A DNA stretch of 64,000 nucleotides from Myoxocephalus aenaeus (GCA_038501785.1 JBAMJR010000001.1:2028001-2092000), one strand, 5' to 3'; numbered from the stretch's first letter, positions 12,920 to 24,495 are shown. The notes: generated by a model not told the origin, from the letters alone. Numbers and translations: made by a program.

Positions 12920-13276
12920 ACAAGTAAAACTAACTATTTTGTGTGTACATATAATGACACAATATTTACTTCATGACAGCAGCAGAGGGAAAACAGCGTG
13001 TCCAGCATGAAACCATTGATGTGTTGATGGTGCTTCATGCAGACAAATGCCATGAAAGAATCGGACAATTTTTAACAACACAACAAACTGTCAATCTCTT
13101 GGATTATCCATGCAATTAGTCTAGACAGAGAAGATCTTTAGGCTTTCTGCAAAGACGTGTATAAGCATGCACAGTTTATGGTTTGCATTGATGTTTGTTT
13201 TCTAGTAAATCACTCTGGCTTAAAAAGCGATCTAAAAACCAAAGATGAACACAAGAGAGAAGAAGACAAAGACATT

Positions 13277-13277
<1 letters not shown>

Positions 13278-13326
<49 letters not shown>
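13278..13326. repeat. (CA)n microsatellite
   Basis: About 24 uninterrupted CA units between inpp5j and mat2a. Confidence 0.97.
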
Positions 13327-13328
<2 letters not shown>

Positions 13329-13548
13329 GGATCATCCACTGACTAATGCACGCCATCTGATGAGCAATATAAGGATTTTAATCCCAACTGGATAGTTCAC
13401 AAGTAGCTGGTTGCAGAAAGTTAAGGAGGCAAACCTGAATCATTATTACAGATCCCCTGAAACATACTGAATAGAAATGTTTGATTCCTATGATGTTTGG
13501 AAGTGAAGGAGATGAATACTGATGTGAAATAGTACTCTCACCTCTAAA

Positions 13549-14340
13549 GGCTTCCAAAAACCCTTAAAATAGGCAAAATGGCTGATACGTTGACCTCTTT
13601 GGGCCCATTACGATCCTTAAAATAAACGAAACCCTATATGCACCTCTTTAGGCCTCTAGACATGTTTAAAATAAGTCATACTTTAATGTTTGCAGGCCTG
13701 GGAAATTCCTCCAATAAAGTGAAATCAAGCCTCAAGGCTTAAGCCTTCAAGCCTACAAATCCATATAAACCTTAAAAACCAGCAACATACTGCTGTTTAT
13801 AACTTGATATCTGATCTATTCAATTATATTCGTGGACTATCTTATCATCATTTTTTTCAATCTAATTATTTATGCTTCATGCTTTTTTTTTGCTTATTGG
13901 TTTTGAATATCATCCTAATGCTTGTCTTGGCCTTTGTCAAGCATGTAATTGACACTCCGCCTTGTCTTCAGGCTCCAATTCATTCTTCAAACAAGGGAAA
14001 ACTTGATACTTGCACCTGTTTACGCCTCTCAAATAAGTCAAATACAAAATACGAGATACTTTCTCCTCTCCATGTTGCATTTTGACTAACTTACAACTAA
14101 TTAGTGCAGGGTACCTTTATTTCTAATTTCTTAAAACAATATATTTGATGTATTGTATTTTTTTATTTTATTGCGTATTGTTTTTGTTATTGTCATCCTG
14201 CTTTTCTTTGCAAAGCACTTTGAATTGTCCGTTTTGAATTAAACTGCCTTGCCTTGCCTTCTGGCTCCTACAAAACAAAAATCCTCAAATATTCAAAATA
14301 CTTGATACACCTGACCAAGCCTCTAAATCTCACTTTATGA
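13549..14340. repeat. degenerate minisatellite-like array, unit about 50 bp
   Basis: A motif of the form CCTCTttaGGCc...ccTTAAAATAAgtcaaa...TGATAC recurs at about 13549, 13592, 13642, 13960, 14014 and 14256 with many substitutions. The array is broken at about 13790-13950 and 14085-14255 by unrelated sequence; the second break ends in a run (CAAAGCACTTTGAATT...CCTTGCCTT) resembling the 3' tail of a common fish repeat. Copies were aligned by eye only. Confidence 0.5.
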
Positions 14341-14454
14341 AAAACACTTTATTCTTCCACAGTTTAAGGGCGGTGGAAAGCTTTAAATGTCTTTAAAAGT
14401 GAGACAAACCCGAGAATGAAACATGTCAGGCCTCTGAAGCCATAACCTGCGACG

Positions 14455-14590
14455 ATGCATCAGAATCAGCTTCATTGGCCAAGAATGTGTCCGCATACAA
14501 GTAATTTAACTGGATTTATGTTGCTCTGTGTACATACTCAGAAATACACATGCAGCATAAAACAATAACATTTAATTTATACATAGTATT
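14455..14590. repeat. interspersed fish repeat fragment
   Basis: CAGAATCAGCTTCATTGGCC and the following text (AAGTAATTTAACT, CTCAGAAATACA) match a repeat I recognise from many teleost genomes. No coding content. Confidence 0.55.
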
Positions 14591-14799
14591 TGTATGGAGC
14601 AGAGAGCAAAGGGTGCTGGAATAAGGAGTGATCATGTCGCAGGTTGCTTATAACAAAGTTAATGCAACGTTAAGCAGCGTTATGAATTTAGGACTTTCCT
14701 TAATTAGAGCGACGCCCATCTGCACCACATGGCGTGTGCGCAGCAACAACATTGGCTGCAAAGAAACGAGTCGAACGGGCTGAAGAAGTTGTCCCGTCG

Positions 14800-14805
14800 T
14801 ATAAA
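14800..14805 (+). promoter_or_regulatory. mat2a: TATA box of mat2a
   Basis: TATAAA lies 183 bases before the mat2a ATG inside a CpG-rich region (about 14700-15780). A start site near 14830 would leave a 5'UTR of about 150 bases. Confidence 0.5.
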
Positions 14806-14982
14806 CACAGCTGTCCAGTCCCGCTCTGCACTCTGACCGCTGAGCCACGACGTGAAGTGACGTACTCACACAGTGCGCGTGAGCAGGAGACCCAGGTGAA
14901 GGCTGTACAACCCGGTCCGGTTGCCTCTCCCCGTTTATCTGGACGGTTAGCTTGTCGGCTAACTGTGTGCTTGTTGGCTAAA

Positions 14983-16297
14983 ATGAACGGACATGAGCAC
15001 GGTTTCCATAACAACTCGCTCATCGATGAAGACTGCTTCCTCTTCACGTCTGAGTCCGTCGGAGAGGGACACCCAGGTGAGTCTGTGCTGTGTACCTGTG
15101 CGTAACAAAGAGCCCGACAGTCGCCTGTTAGCCTCTGAAACAAGGTCACGAGAAGTTACTGTTCGCTCAGCGTGTTGTTGTGTCATTCCCGCTGTCAGCC
15201 GGAGTAACGTGGACCCAGACACGCGTTTCACAGATACGCGTGTCTCCGACCAGACACACTAACGAGAAGAACTGCGAAGTGTTCACAGGCTGGGGAGTCG
15301 TTCATGTTCAAACTGTGACCGTTAAGTGCGGCTTAAAGCGGTTGCATGCTAACAACACTGCTGCTAACAGTTCAAGCTAACATGTGTTACGGTTTAACAG
15401 GCGACCCTGTTAACTTGAGACTTTCAGTCGTGTTCGTAGTTACGACAGCTGTTGAGAATAGGAAGACAACATTTAGCTGTCCTCTTGAAAGCCACATTGT
15501 TTAATGTGTATATGTATATGAGAAGGTTCGACACTGTATTGAACAATTAAACAATACAGTATTCACGAGGGTAGTTACGTTTTATCTTGAAAGTCCCCAG
15601 TTAACACGGTCGTCTGTTAAACCGTAACACCGGTCGTTCAGGTACCGTCGGGTCTGTTGGCGCCTGTCACTCACGTGTAGCTCCACGCTGCTGTGCTCCA
15701 TGAACTCGCTACACGAGGTTTTTGTCTCTAAAAGCAAACGGCACGAAACCGTAAACGCGTCTTGTGTTTAGTGTTAATTGTTCTCCTTAAGTAAAGACCG
15801 TATGGCTACTTGAAGGTAACATACGGTGTTGCATCACTTCAATATCACCTGCGATAGGTGTGACTCATCAAGTACTTGATGAGTCACACCTATCGCAGGT
15901 GATATTGAAGTGATGCAACACCGTATGTTGTGCGGTCAGAAATAAATGTTTCTTTGGACGGAAACAGAATACAAATATATGAGATTATTTAATGTCCTCT
16001 GTATTATGCTCCATATTGTATTACAATCCAAACAATATGCCTTTTTTAAAGTATGTTCATAAGTGAGTAATAAGCCTAATAATGTGCAATAAAACAATCT
16101 GTTTCTTGATTTCCTATGTTCAGTTACACATTGTAAGCTTAATAACTGCACTTTGACATGGAAAGTAAAGATTTTCAATATATAACGCCACGCACGCACG
16201 CGCACACACACACACACAACCATCATGAAGTTAGGAGTTATTGCAAGGCTTAGGCAGAATTATTTTAGGATGGTGTCCCTAATTATAGGTACTGTAG

Positions 16298-16362
<65 letters not shown>

Positions 16363-19300
16363 ATTCAGATACTGCCGAATTGCAGAACAATAAAAGTGCC
16401 TGAAGTCCCGTTCCAGTAGCACAGCTTTTACAGGGAGCGGCTCAGCATCAATATTTGGAATAAATATTAAAATAATTTTCTCGACTGGTTGAACAAGACA
16501 AAGCAACATATCTGTGTTTGGTTCATTAACAAATGGCTTAATACATGTTCATTTTAAGAATAGCTTATTAGTCTCTCCTTGCCCCAACATAAAACCTCAT
16601 TAGTGCAAAGTAAACTAATTCTAAATGTTTATATTTTTTGTGGAGTGAAACTCAGCCTGGTGGATAATTTGTTGGCCAAATTTAAATACATATTAAACAA
16701 AAGTTTTCTACAAAATGTGCTTACTTGTCAATGAGCAAAAACTGACTCATTGCCATATTTGCATTGGTGTTTACAAGAGTTTAAAAAAATCTCATGTGTT
16801 AATCCACAGATAAGATTTGTGACCAAATCAGTGATGCCGTGTTGGATGCACATCTCAGACAAGACCCTGATGCCAAAGTAGCATGTGGTAAGTCTTTAGA
16901 AAGCTCAGCAGGCTGACCATAGAGGTTGGTGTTTTATTAAGTGTTCAATGTTGAAACTTAGTTGTCCACACAATCATGTAACATATTGCATCTTTTTGTT
17001 TTTGAGAAATACTTTCTCATCTATCTTGTGGTTCCTATTAGGTATAATCCCATTTAAACCAAATTGTACTGGTAATTTGGGGCCTAAATCAGGAACAAAA
17101 ATTCCACTTTGCAGGTTTTACAGTGAACTCTGATTTCATAGACAAACTTTTTGAAATGAATATGATGTGCACACCTGAATACTGAAGGGTTTTAGTTAGG
17201 GCAACTTTCCTGTTTGCTGTGACAACCTGTTTAACCAGCGATAACCATGCCACCATATCAGTGAGAGCTCAAAGCCTTTAAGTGTAACAGTAGATGTCTT
17301 CACCCTGTACACCGCAGGTGAGTTGTTTCATGTTGTGTTGGACATCATGCAACAAAAGCTTAAGATTTTAGTGATAGAGCTTCAACAATTTGTCTATTAT
17401 CAATTTAAAGACAATGAATAACCAGAGACTTTGATAATTGATGTGTCCTTAATTCCATTTCACCTCTGTGTTCTTAGTAATCTATTAGTCTTAGTCTTAC
17501 CCTTATCCCTCACTGCATGACATTGTGTTTCAGAGACTGTTGCTAAGACGGGGATGATCCTGCTGGCGGGGGAGATCACCTCCAGGGCCAACGTAGACTA
17601 CCAGAAGATTGTCAGGGACACAATCAAACACATCGGCTATGATGACTCTTCCAAAGGTACAGTGATACAGCTTTGAAGCGGTTAGTGTAGTTCATTTTGA
17701 GATTCATGCATTGCTCTGATTCAGCATTACTCTGTGCAATGATTCAAGTTTGTGTCAATAAATATTAAGATTTAGACATTGCATTGTATTAAATCTTCCA
17801 AAGGTTTTCATCAGTTCTAGGTGATAAGTGGTCGCAGAATTGTCCGAATATCTAGTGAGAATGATCCCGGATTGCGTTATTAAAAAGTAGAGTCAATTAT
17901 TGTCATTATGCACTGTGAAGACTGAAAAAAAATATAATTTACATTTTCCTATACTTTAGGGGTGTGTGAGTGGCTTGGTGAGGATTAACAAGTGAAACTG
18001 TTTCCTGAGGTTCACTTGTCTTGTTCTACAGGCTTTGACTATAAGACCTGCAATGTGCTGGTGGCTTTGGAGCAGCAGTCCCCCGACATTGCTCAGGGTG
18101 TTCACCTGGATCGCAAAGAGGTGGATGTGGGAGCTGGTGACCAGGTGTGTTGAGTGTTCATATAAATCTGTGTTTCTGTTTGATCCACAGCTGGGTAACT
18201 ATCGCCAGAAATGTGGCAGCAACCAAGTTCTTGATGTTATTTTTACCTCTTCATGCTGGGATTTGTGACTTCACCTCTCACAGGGTCTGATGTTTGGATA
18301 TGCCACTGATGAGACTGAGGAGTGTATGCCCCTCACTATTGTCCTGGCTCACAAGCTCAATGCCAAGATGGCTGAATTGCGCCGAAATGGAACACTGCCG
18401 TGGCTCCGACCCGATTCCAAAACTCAGGTAGGACAAGGAAACGGTGCCTCCACTTCCACACAGTCCATCGGCTTTACTTATAAAACACTGAATCAGAATT
18501 ACCTTTTTATTGGCAAAGTGTGTGTGCTCTGTCAAGGAATTGGACCTCCTCCTGGAGTATTTTATTTCAATGTGCAGAGACAGATTGAAAATACTGTAGA
18601 TAAGCTGTAGTGACTACTTTCATTATCGGTTGATACTTTTATGTTTTATTTTATAGGAAAACATTAAATGCCGATTTGCAAATTCATAGTGATGTCTTGT
18701 TTGATCTGACTTTAAGTCCAAAAACCAAATCTATTCCATTTACAACTAAATTAAAAGCATTTTAGAAAAAACTAAACATACTTTTAGACATTACAATATG
18801 GAGGTAAGAGCATTAGACTGTAATTTCTTCCACCTTTTTAAACAAATTTAAATTCCTCTTGTTTTCCCCTCAGGTGACCATTCAGTACAGACAGGAACAA
18901 GGAGCCATGGTGCCGTTGCGTGTCCACACCGTTGTGGTCTCAGTGCAGCACGATGAGGCTATATGTTTGGATGAGATGCGCAAATGTCTGAAGGAGCAGG
19001 TGGTGAAAGCGGTGGTTCCCAGTGGCTACCTTGATGATGAAACCGTATACCACATGCAGCCCAGTGGACGCTTTGTCATTGGAGGACCGCAGGTGAGACG
19101 AGAACGTTTGAAAACTGTGTACCTCTTTAATTCTCCTGCACAGTCACACCAAGATAAGTGAAATAGACAGATTTAACACATGTTATGGTACATTCACAAG
19201 AACAAGATGAAAAATGCTGTCCATAAATGTTTCGGTCAAAATGAACATAATCATGTCTTAACTGTACATGAACCTCAAAGTCCTGTGTTTCATCTCGCAG

Positions 19301-20319
19301 GGAGACGCTGGTCTGACTGGGCGTAAGATCATTGTTGATACTTACGGTGGCTGGGGTGCCCATGGAGGCGGAGCCTTTTCTGGGAAAGACTACACAAAAG
19401 TAGATCGCTCTGCAGCCTATGCTGCCCGCTGGGTGGCCAAATCTCTGGTGACGGCTGGGCTCTGCAGGCGTGTGTTGGTCCAGGTGAGTGTACACTAAAT
19501 CACAATGTTGCCCCAACTCAAAATGTTTTATAGAGTATCAAAGACTCAAGCCTTGAAGGCATCTGTTAAAAGTTGTTAGTTTCCTACACACAGAGAGCAG
19601 CAACTGCACTCGGCTTGAGTCACTCACACTCCATCCTGTTGACTGTCAGATTCCACAAAAGGTGGTTTGTGAATTTTTTTGCTCTGAAGATTTGTATTAA
19701 GCAAACAAACTGTTTGCTTGTTTCCTCCTTCCTGTTAGTAGTTTTTTATTGTTAAAGACTTCACCGTATATTTGTCAGGGTGCCTCTAGAGCCCAACTGA
19801 TACAGAATTTTAAGGCAGATATCAATATGAGTATACAAAATGCAATAACAATATTCAGCCATAAACACAATAACAATGCCTTTTTTAAATTGGGCTGTCA
19901 AGCAATTATTATGCTTGCTAGTTTTTTTTAAATGTCTCCTGTTTCAGAAAGATGTGTAATGTGTGCATAATCTGCTTCAGGTATCCTATGCTATAGGAAT
20001 TGCCCATCCACTCTCCATCTCAATCTTCCACTTTGGGACCTCCCAGAGGAGCGAGAAGGAGCTGCTGGAAATTGTGAAGAAGAACTTTGACCTCCGTCCG
20101 GGAGTCATCGTGAGGTATCCTGTGGTGTCAAATGTATAGATTTGAGCTAACAAACATGCAGTTAGGATAACGTATGCTTCAGGTTTCTATAAATTATATA
20201 TTTTTTTCTGTCTCAGGGATCTTGACCTGAAGAAGCCAATCTACCAGCGCACAGCAGCTTATGGTCACTTTGGCCGTGACTTCTTTTCATGGGAGGTGCC
20301 CAAGATGCTGAAATACTGA
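14983..20319 (+). CDS. mat2a: S-adenosylmethionine synthase (methionine adenosyltransferase 2A)
   Basis: Nine exons: 14983-15076, 16810-16887, 17534-17656, 18032-18144, 18284-18427, 18874-19092, 19301-19483, 19981-20114 and 20217-20319, giving 396 residues (human MAT2A 395). The enzyme makes S-adenosylmethionine from methionine and ATP in the cytosol. Signatures present: ESVGEGHPDKICDQISDAVL (N-terminal ATP/methionine site), GAGDQGLMFGYATDE (methionine loop), GGWGAHGGGAFSGKD (P-loop-like ATP site) and SYAIGIAHPLS. The N-terminus MNGHEHGF and the ending DLKKPIYQRTAAYGHFGRD fit MAT2A rather than liver MAT1A, as do the 3'UTR hairpins. Intron 8 (20115-20216) is only 102 bases. Gene symbol is firm; which teleost duplicate (aa or ab) is not. 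Confidence 0.96.
15385..15629. mobile_element. fold-back (MITE-like) element in mat2a intron 1
   Basis: Two 42-base arms, 15385-15426 and 15588-15629, are inverted copies with about five mismatches. The outer end is TGTTACGGTTTAACAG and the inner end GACTTTCA. They enclose about 160 bases with no coding content. Length and structure fit a small non-autonomous DNA transposon. No clear target-site duplication flanks it, so the family is unknown. Confidence 0.6.
15818..15929. repeat. perfect 112-bp palindrome, no spacer
   Basis: Bases 15818-15873 and 15874-15929 are exact reverse complements (56-base arms, centre AGT/ACT). I checked every position. The match stops abruptly at 15817/15930. It can extrude as a cruciform and would fold into a 56-bp hairpin in the mat2a pre-mRNA. 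An inverted-repeat sequencing or assembly artefact is a live alternative. Confidence 0.97.
16301..16361. repeat. (TG)n microsatellite in mat2a intron 1
   Basis: About 30 uninterrupted TG units. A short CA-rich run also lies at about 16190-16219. Confidence 0.97.
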
Positions 20320-20350
20320 TCTCCTCCTCCTATCTTTGAGCGAAGCGGGC

Positions 20351-20376
20351 CTTAGGTGCACTACAGATAAACCTGT
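20351..20376 (+). promoter_or_regulatory. mat2a: candidate METTL16-type hairpin 1 of mat2a 3'UTR (degenerate)
   Basis: TACAGATAA (20362-20370) is held by a short stem, AGGT with ACCT. It lies just 42 bases after the stop codon, the position of hairpin 1 in mammalian MAT2A, which governs splicing of the last intron. The motif departs from TACAGARAA at one base, so function is uncertain. Confidence 0.4.
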
Positions 20377-21007
20377 CTGTCTACTTCCCTCCTTTCTACT
20401 CCTCCCTCCCCTTCCTGCTCTCACACACAGCCACATAACCACAGCCTCTACTTCATAAAAAAATGCCCTTTCTCCACCTGTTAGTTCTGTAGACCTCTTG
20501 ATGAGATAACAAAAGTATTTCAGTTGCAGATATTAAGTGCGTTGGATAAATTGTGCGTACAGATTTGAGCAGCGCTGCCCACTTTTATTCAGCTTTGTGA
20601 CACTGCTGGTTATGAGTGGATTGACTTGATCTCTGCAGTATATATATTTCAACCATATTTATAGCAAATTTGCAAAACAAGCAGATGGGCATTAACCAGT
20701 ATTGATGGTGTTTTGTAAAACATTCCTCTTTTAAATTCAGAATCTCACTGAAGTTTGTTATACAACTGATCAGTGGTTGGAATCCTATGTTGCTTTTTCT
20801 TTAATGGCAACATGTTATTTCCTATTTTGCCTAACTTTGTTGGGTGAATGGCAGTCTAGCGTTGCAAAAACATCATCTCCGTTCCCCTCATACCACTACC
20901 TTCTGTTTTTTAAATGTTGATGGAAGAAAGAGGGTCGAACCCTTCTCAATATATACAAAACCTGCTCATTTCATTATTTGTACTGTCCCTTCAGGCCAAT
21001 TTTTTTT

Positions 21008-21034
21008 TTCTGACGTTTTACAGAGAAGTCAGAA
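21008..21034 (+). promoter_or_regulatory. mat2a: METTL16-type m6A hairpin in mat2a 3'UTR
   Basis: Canonical TACAGAGAA (21019-21027) in the loop of a perfect 7-bp stem, TTCTGAC (21008-21014) with GTCAGAA (21028-21034). In mammals METTL16 methylates the A in such hairpins when SAM is plentiful, destabilising the mRNA. Confidence 0.8.
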
Positions 21035-21200
21035 GCTGCTAATGACCTTGTGCTTATGTTGGGCTGTGTAATGAAATCACTAAACATTTTGTATTTATTT
21101 TGTTAGTTTAAATGTCATGTGAATGTTCCATATAATGTTAAACATGTCAGTGTTCTACCAAGATATAGACACGGTGCAGTACTCTCTTCCCCCTACCTGA

Positions 21201-21241
21201 GACTGACTCCGGGTGTAGCTACAGAGAAACCCGGCTCAGTC
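21201..21241 (+). promoter_or_regulatory. mat2a: METTL16-type m6A hairpin in mat2a 3'UTR
   Basis: Canonical TACAGAGAA (21220-21228) closed by CCGGG/CCCGG and, after a small internal loop, by GACTG/CAGTC. This is the longest stem of the set. Confidence 0.82.
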
Positions 21242-22461
21242 ACCTCTGGGTGGGGGCTGCCTTCATCCCATGGCTAAATCATACTTTCATTTGGAGAACG
21301 GTGTTTGACCAGCAAGGAAGGACAACTGAGTGACGTGTGCCACAAGTTTTTGTATCCAAAAGCTGTTTTCCTCTGTCGCACATTGTCCCACTGCTCTTAT
21401 TGGCAAGACCTGCTGTGTGAAGCTGGTTTAGGCAGAGAGGATTAGTTACGGTTGGGCATTGACCTCGAGTAGTCGGGGTCAGGATAACCAATCCGGGCAT
21501 AGGACCCGAACAAATCAGGGAACCAGTACCTCGTTGAGCGTGGACGCCTGGCTAATCCTAGCGCTTGAATGCTGCACAGGCCGGGTTTTGCTGAGAAGAG
21601 CAGTGGGATCCATAATGAGGCTGTCCTGACACCTCCAGTCTCACCTGCAATGTGAAAGGTGGATTGGCATGGAAGAACATGAAGGGTAGAGCCAAAGACC
21701 GACCAAGACGGTACACAGTCAGCGTAGTGAATGTAAGACATCGTATTACTGCTGTTGTCTTCTCAGCAGGGAGGAGAACGTGGGACCATGAGAAATGACT
21801 CTCAAACATAATCGGGTACGTTTGTGGATTTTGAATCTTCCACTGGAATTGCGCAGCATCATTTGCTCTTAGTTACCAAAAGTGGGAAGGCCTCTATTTT
21901 GATGTTTAGGAGTTCCAAAATGAATGTTGAGCTTGCAGCTTTTATTTTTATTTATTAATTTACTTTTGAGTAAAGTAGTTTTTAAAAACGTTCTTTACAC
22001 TATACTATACTATATAAGTCTCATATTTCCTCGTTCACTTGAAACCATCCTGATTTTTCTCTGCCGTTGTTCTTTTTAAGGCTTTTTTTGTTGAGAGCTG
22101 AGTGAGGAAATTCAGATAAAGAGAGAAAAGATGTGTGCCAGGGACTCGGGTCAGACATGATGTTTTGAATACACGTGATATGCTTCCCCAGTTGCCCTTC
22201 TCCTTGACCTGTATCCTCACAATATAGTTGCAGAGTTAAGCCTAAACCAGCTGTAAGATTGAGTGAGGTTGGTATTCATCTTAAAATCACCAGTTGGTAC
22301 TTTGTCTAAGCTGTGTGTGCAGTTGGTGTGTCTAAACATGTCTTCATCGTGTAGCTAGGTGGCACTATGTCCTCGCATATAATACAGAGATTAAGATTTA
22401 GTTTTTTCTCCTCCGATAACACTGATATCTCGTCTTTAATTCGGGCTGCTGTGCACTCACC

Positions 22462-22487
22462 TTGAGTGTGCTGCAGAGAAAGCTCAG
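22462..22487 (+). promoter_or_regulatory. mat2a: variant METTL16-type hairpin in mat2a 3'UTR
   Basis: TGCAGAGAA (22472-22480) in a hairpin closed by TGAGT with GCTCA. The second base is G, where the methylation motif TACAGARAA has A; the A that METTL16 modifies is retained only if it is the later one (motif position 4), so the activity cannot be predicted from sequence. Confidence 0.4.
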
Positions 22488-22628
22488 ATAGGATCCGTTA
22501 GAGTGGTGCTGAGAGCATTTTAAGTAATCTGTCTGAGTGGTCGTCTGGTGAGATGACTCGACCTCCCAAAGACCTTTTTTACAATATGTTTGCATCCTCC
22601 AGCTCCTCCACAGAAGAGACCAATGATT

Positions 22629-22655
22629 GGTTGGTGTTGTACAGAGAAACCAGCC
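22629..22655 (+). promoter_or_regulatory. mat2a: METTL16-type m6A hairpin in mat2a 3'UTR
   Basis: Canonical TACAGAGAA (22640-22648) held by the 7-bp stem GGTTGGT (22629-22635) with ACCAGCC (22649-22655), including one G-T pair. Confidence 0.8.
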
Positions 22656-22936
22656 TGTTTACATGGTCTCCTGTAGGGGTTTTGCAGGATTTATTTAATT
22701 TTTTGGGTTGAATCATTTTTTTTTAACTATTAGAAGTAAGTCTGTTAGTGTGGCTGCTGAATGTGGAAAAAGTGCCTTTTCTCATTTTCTGCAGTGCCCT
22801 TATCCCCTGCCCCAAATATCTAACACCTTACCGGTTGAATCCTCCCCATGTGTCTATTTTGAGGTTACTAATTCTCCCTTCAATAATTCATACTGAGGAG
22901 TCTGATTTGTGGTGTTTCTCTCTCAAACCCTTTCAA

Positions 22937-22942
22937 AATAAA
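22937..22942 (+). terminator. mat2a: poly(A) signal of mat2a
   Basis: AATAAA 2.6 kb after the stop. It is the first clear signal beyond the last hairpin, giving a long 3'UTR like that of mammalian MAT2A. Confidence 0.5.
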
Positions 22943-23405
22943 CTGCACTCTTCTCTGTGCTCATTGGCTGGGCGTTTGGCTATTTATTTTGTATCATAAA
23001 TCAAATTCAAGTGATTTCTTGTGTACATTGAATCAAACCTTACTTTATAAATGTTAATCATTATTTAAAACTATCATTTGTATATGAAGGTTCTGGCCAA
23101 CAACAAATGTCAAAATGTTGTAGTTGGAAACAGAAATGGTAAAAGATGAAGGTCAAAGTATCTAAAGATGACCACATCGTCAGGCTGAATATACAATCAT
23201 TGATTAAAAACAACCCTGTTTCTATTCTAGATGTTATATTTGTATTGATTGACGGCAGCGATTACCCGATACACACCTTTACGCTCAATGATTGTCACTT
23301 TTTTTACGTTAAAACTGCAAATGCTAAAGTTCCGAAACTTTACCATGGAAGTGGGACATTTGCTATAAACAGGTTTAGGATTAAGACCAACAAAATACAG
23401 TGCTG

Positions 23406-24495
23406 GGCCCTGTTTCTCGTACCTGGCTAAACAAAGTCAAGCAAATGTCCTAATCTCCAATTTAAATGAGCGAGATGATTGACATCAGGCTATCTGGGTT
23501 TCTTCACGGCTGATCCGCGCTGAAACGGTCTCGTTAATTCTAGCCAGACGTCAATCCTCTGGATAAATGCGCGTGTCCGTTCCTCTTCAGAAGGGATAAT
23601 AATCGAGCACTGACACCACGATCTTCTAACAGTACAATGGCAAATAAACTCAGAGGAACCTCTTTTTATTTCTCCACTGAGAAGCAGGAGATGATCATGA
23701 AGACATATGAGGAAGTGAATACCTTAATCATTCACAGCAAACGCGTTGTGAATATTCCAACGTTTTTGTAACATTGTTGCCGTGAACGCAGCTTAACTCC
23801 GCCCCGCTGCGAGACATAAGCGCCGCAAATATATCAGACAAGTTAAATGTGTCAGTGTTGGGAAAATGTATCGGCAAATTTTAAGTGCTTCATCACCCAG
23901 ATCAATCAGATTATATTTACGAATAAATATATACTTATGAGGATATATGTACTGTATGCGCGTATAAATCATGTACTATATGTATATACATGTATGTGTA
24001 TATTTCTATATAACTAGGAGTTTGAATATGTGTATGGGCGGATCAGTATATATGTATTATTGATAATCAGAAATTCAATCAATTGAAGCAGTGAAAATAA
24101 ATTGTGTGTGATTCTCTGTATTCTTATCATGAGTCCACCTTAATCATGTTCTACAATAATGATATGTATGGTGTACTAATAACACTGTCATATAATTATG
24201 AGAGCTTTCAACACATCCATAAGTTTCTTAAACGCTAAATAAACGTAAGAACAGCGCGGCATGCAGCGGGTGAGAGTCGCTGTCTGAGACGGGCGATCGG
24301 CTGCTCCTGTGGTGATCAGTGTCCGCGGAGAAGCTCTCGTAAATAAATGATTCCTTGTCGGCTTTTTTTTTTTGGCTGTGTTGCTATGGTGATTTATCTA
24401 AGCTTGCTTCGAGAAACTGAATAAGCCTGACCTACGTGATCTTATCCTGACAATTAGCCCGCTAACTCAGTAAACCAGGTACGAGAAACAGGGCC
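23406..24495. mobile_element. non-autonomous DNA transposon with 22-bp inverted ends (PIF/Harbinger-like)
   Basis: The left end (GGCCCTGTTTCTCGTACCTGG) and the right end are exact inverted copies over at least 21 bases. CTG occurs on both sides (23403-23405, 24496-24498), a possible 3-bp target duplication, though the palindromic GGGCCC makes the edge ambiguous. No transposase remains. A relic reading frame at 23637-23771 supports a Harbinger-type origin, and the interior 23930-24060 is a TATA/TGTA-rich tract. Confidence 0.75.
23637..23771 (+). pseudogene. relic of a Myb/SANT-like transposon protein
   Basis: A 44-codon frame starting MANKLRGTSFYFSTEKQEM and continuing with MKTYEEVNTLI resembles the N-terminus of Myb/SANT-like DNA-binding proteins encoded by Harbinger-type fish transposons. 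It stops after about 44 residues, well short of a full Myb/SANT fold, and the rest of the gene is absent. Recognition is from pattern memory, not a search. Confidence 0.5.

Noticed and set aside
14734..15262. Frames of 70-150 codons on both strands around mat2a exon 1
   Set aside because: They are chance frames in the CpG-rich promoter and exon; only the MNGHEHGF start continues in phase to the MAT2A exons.
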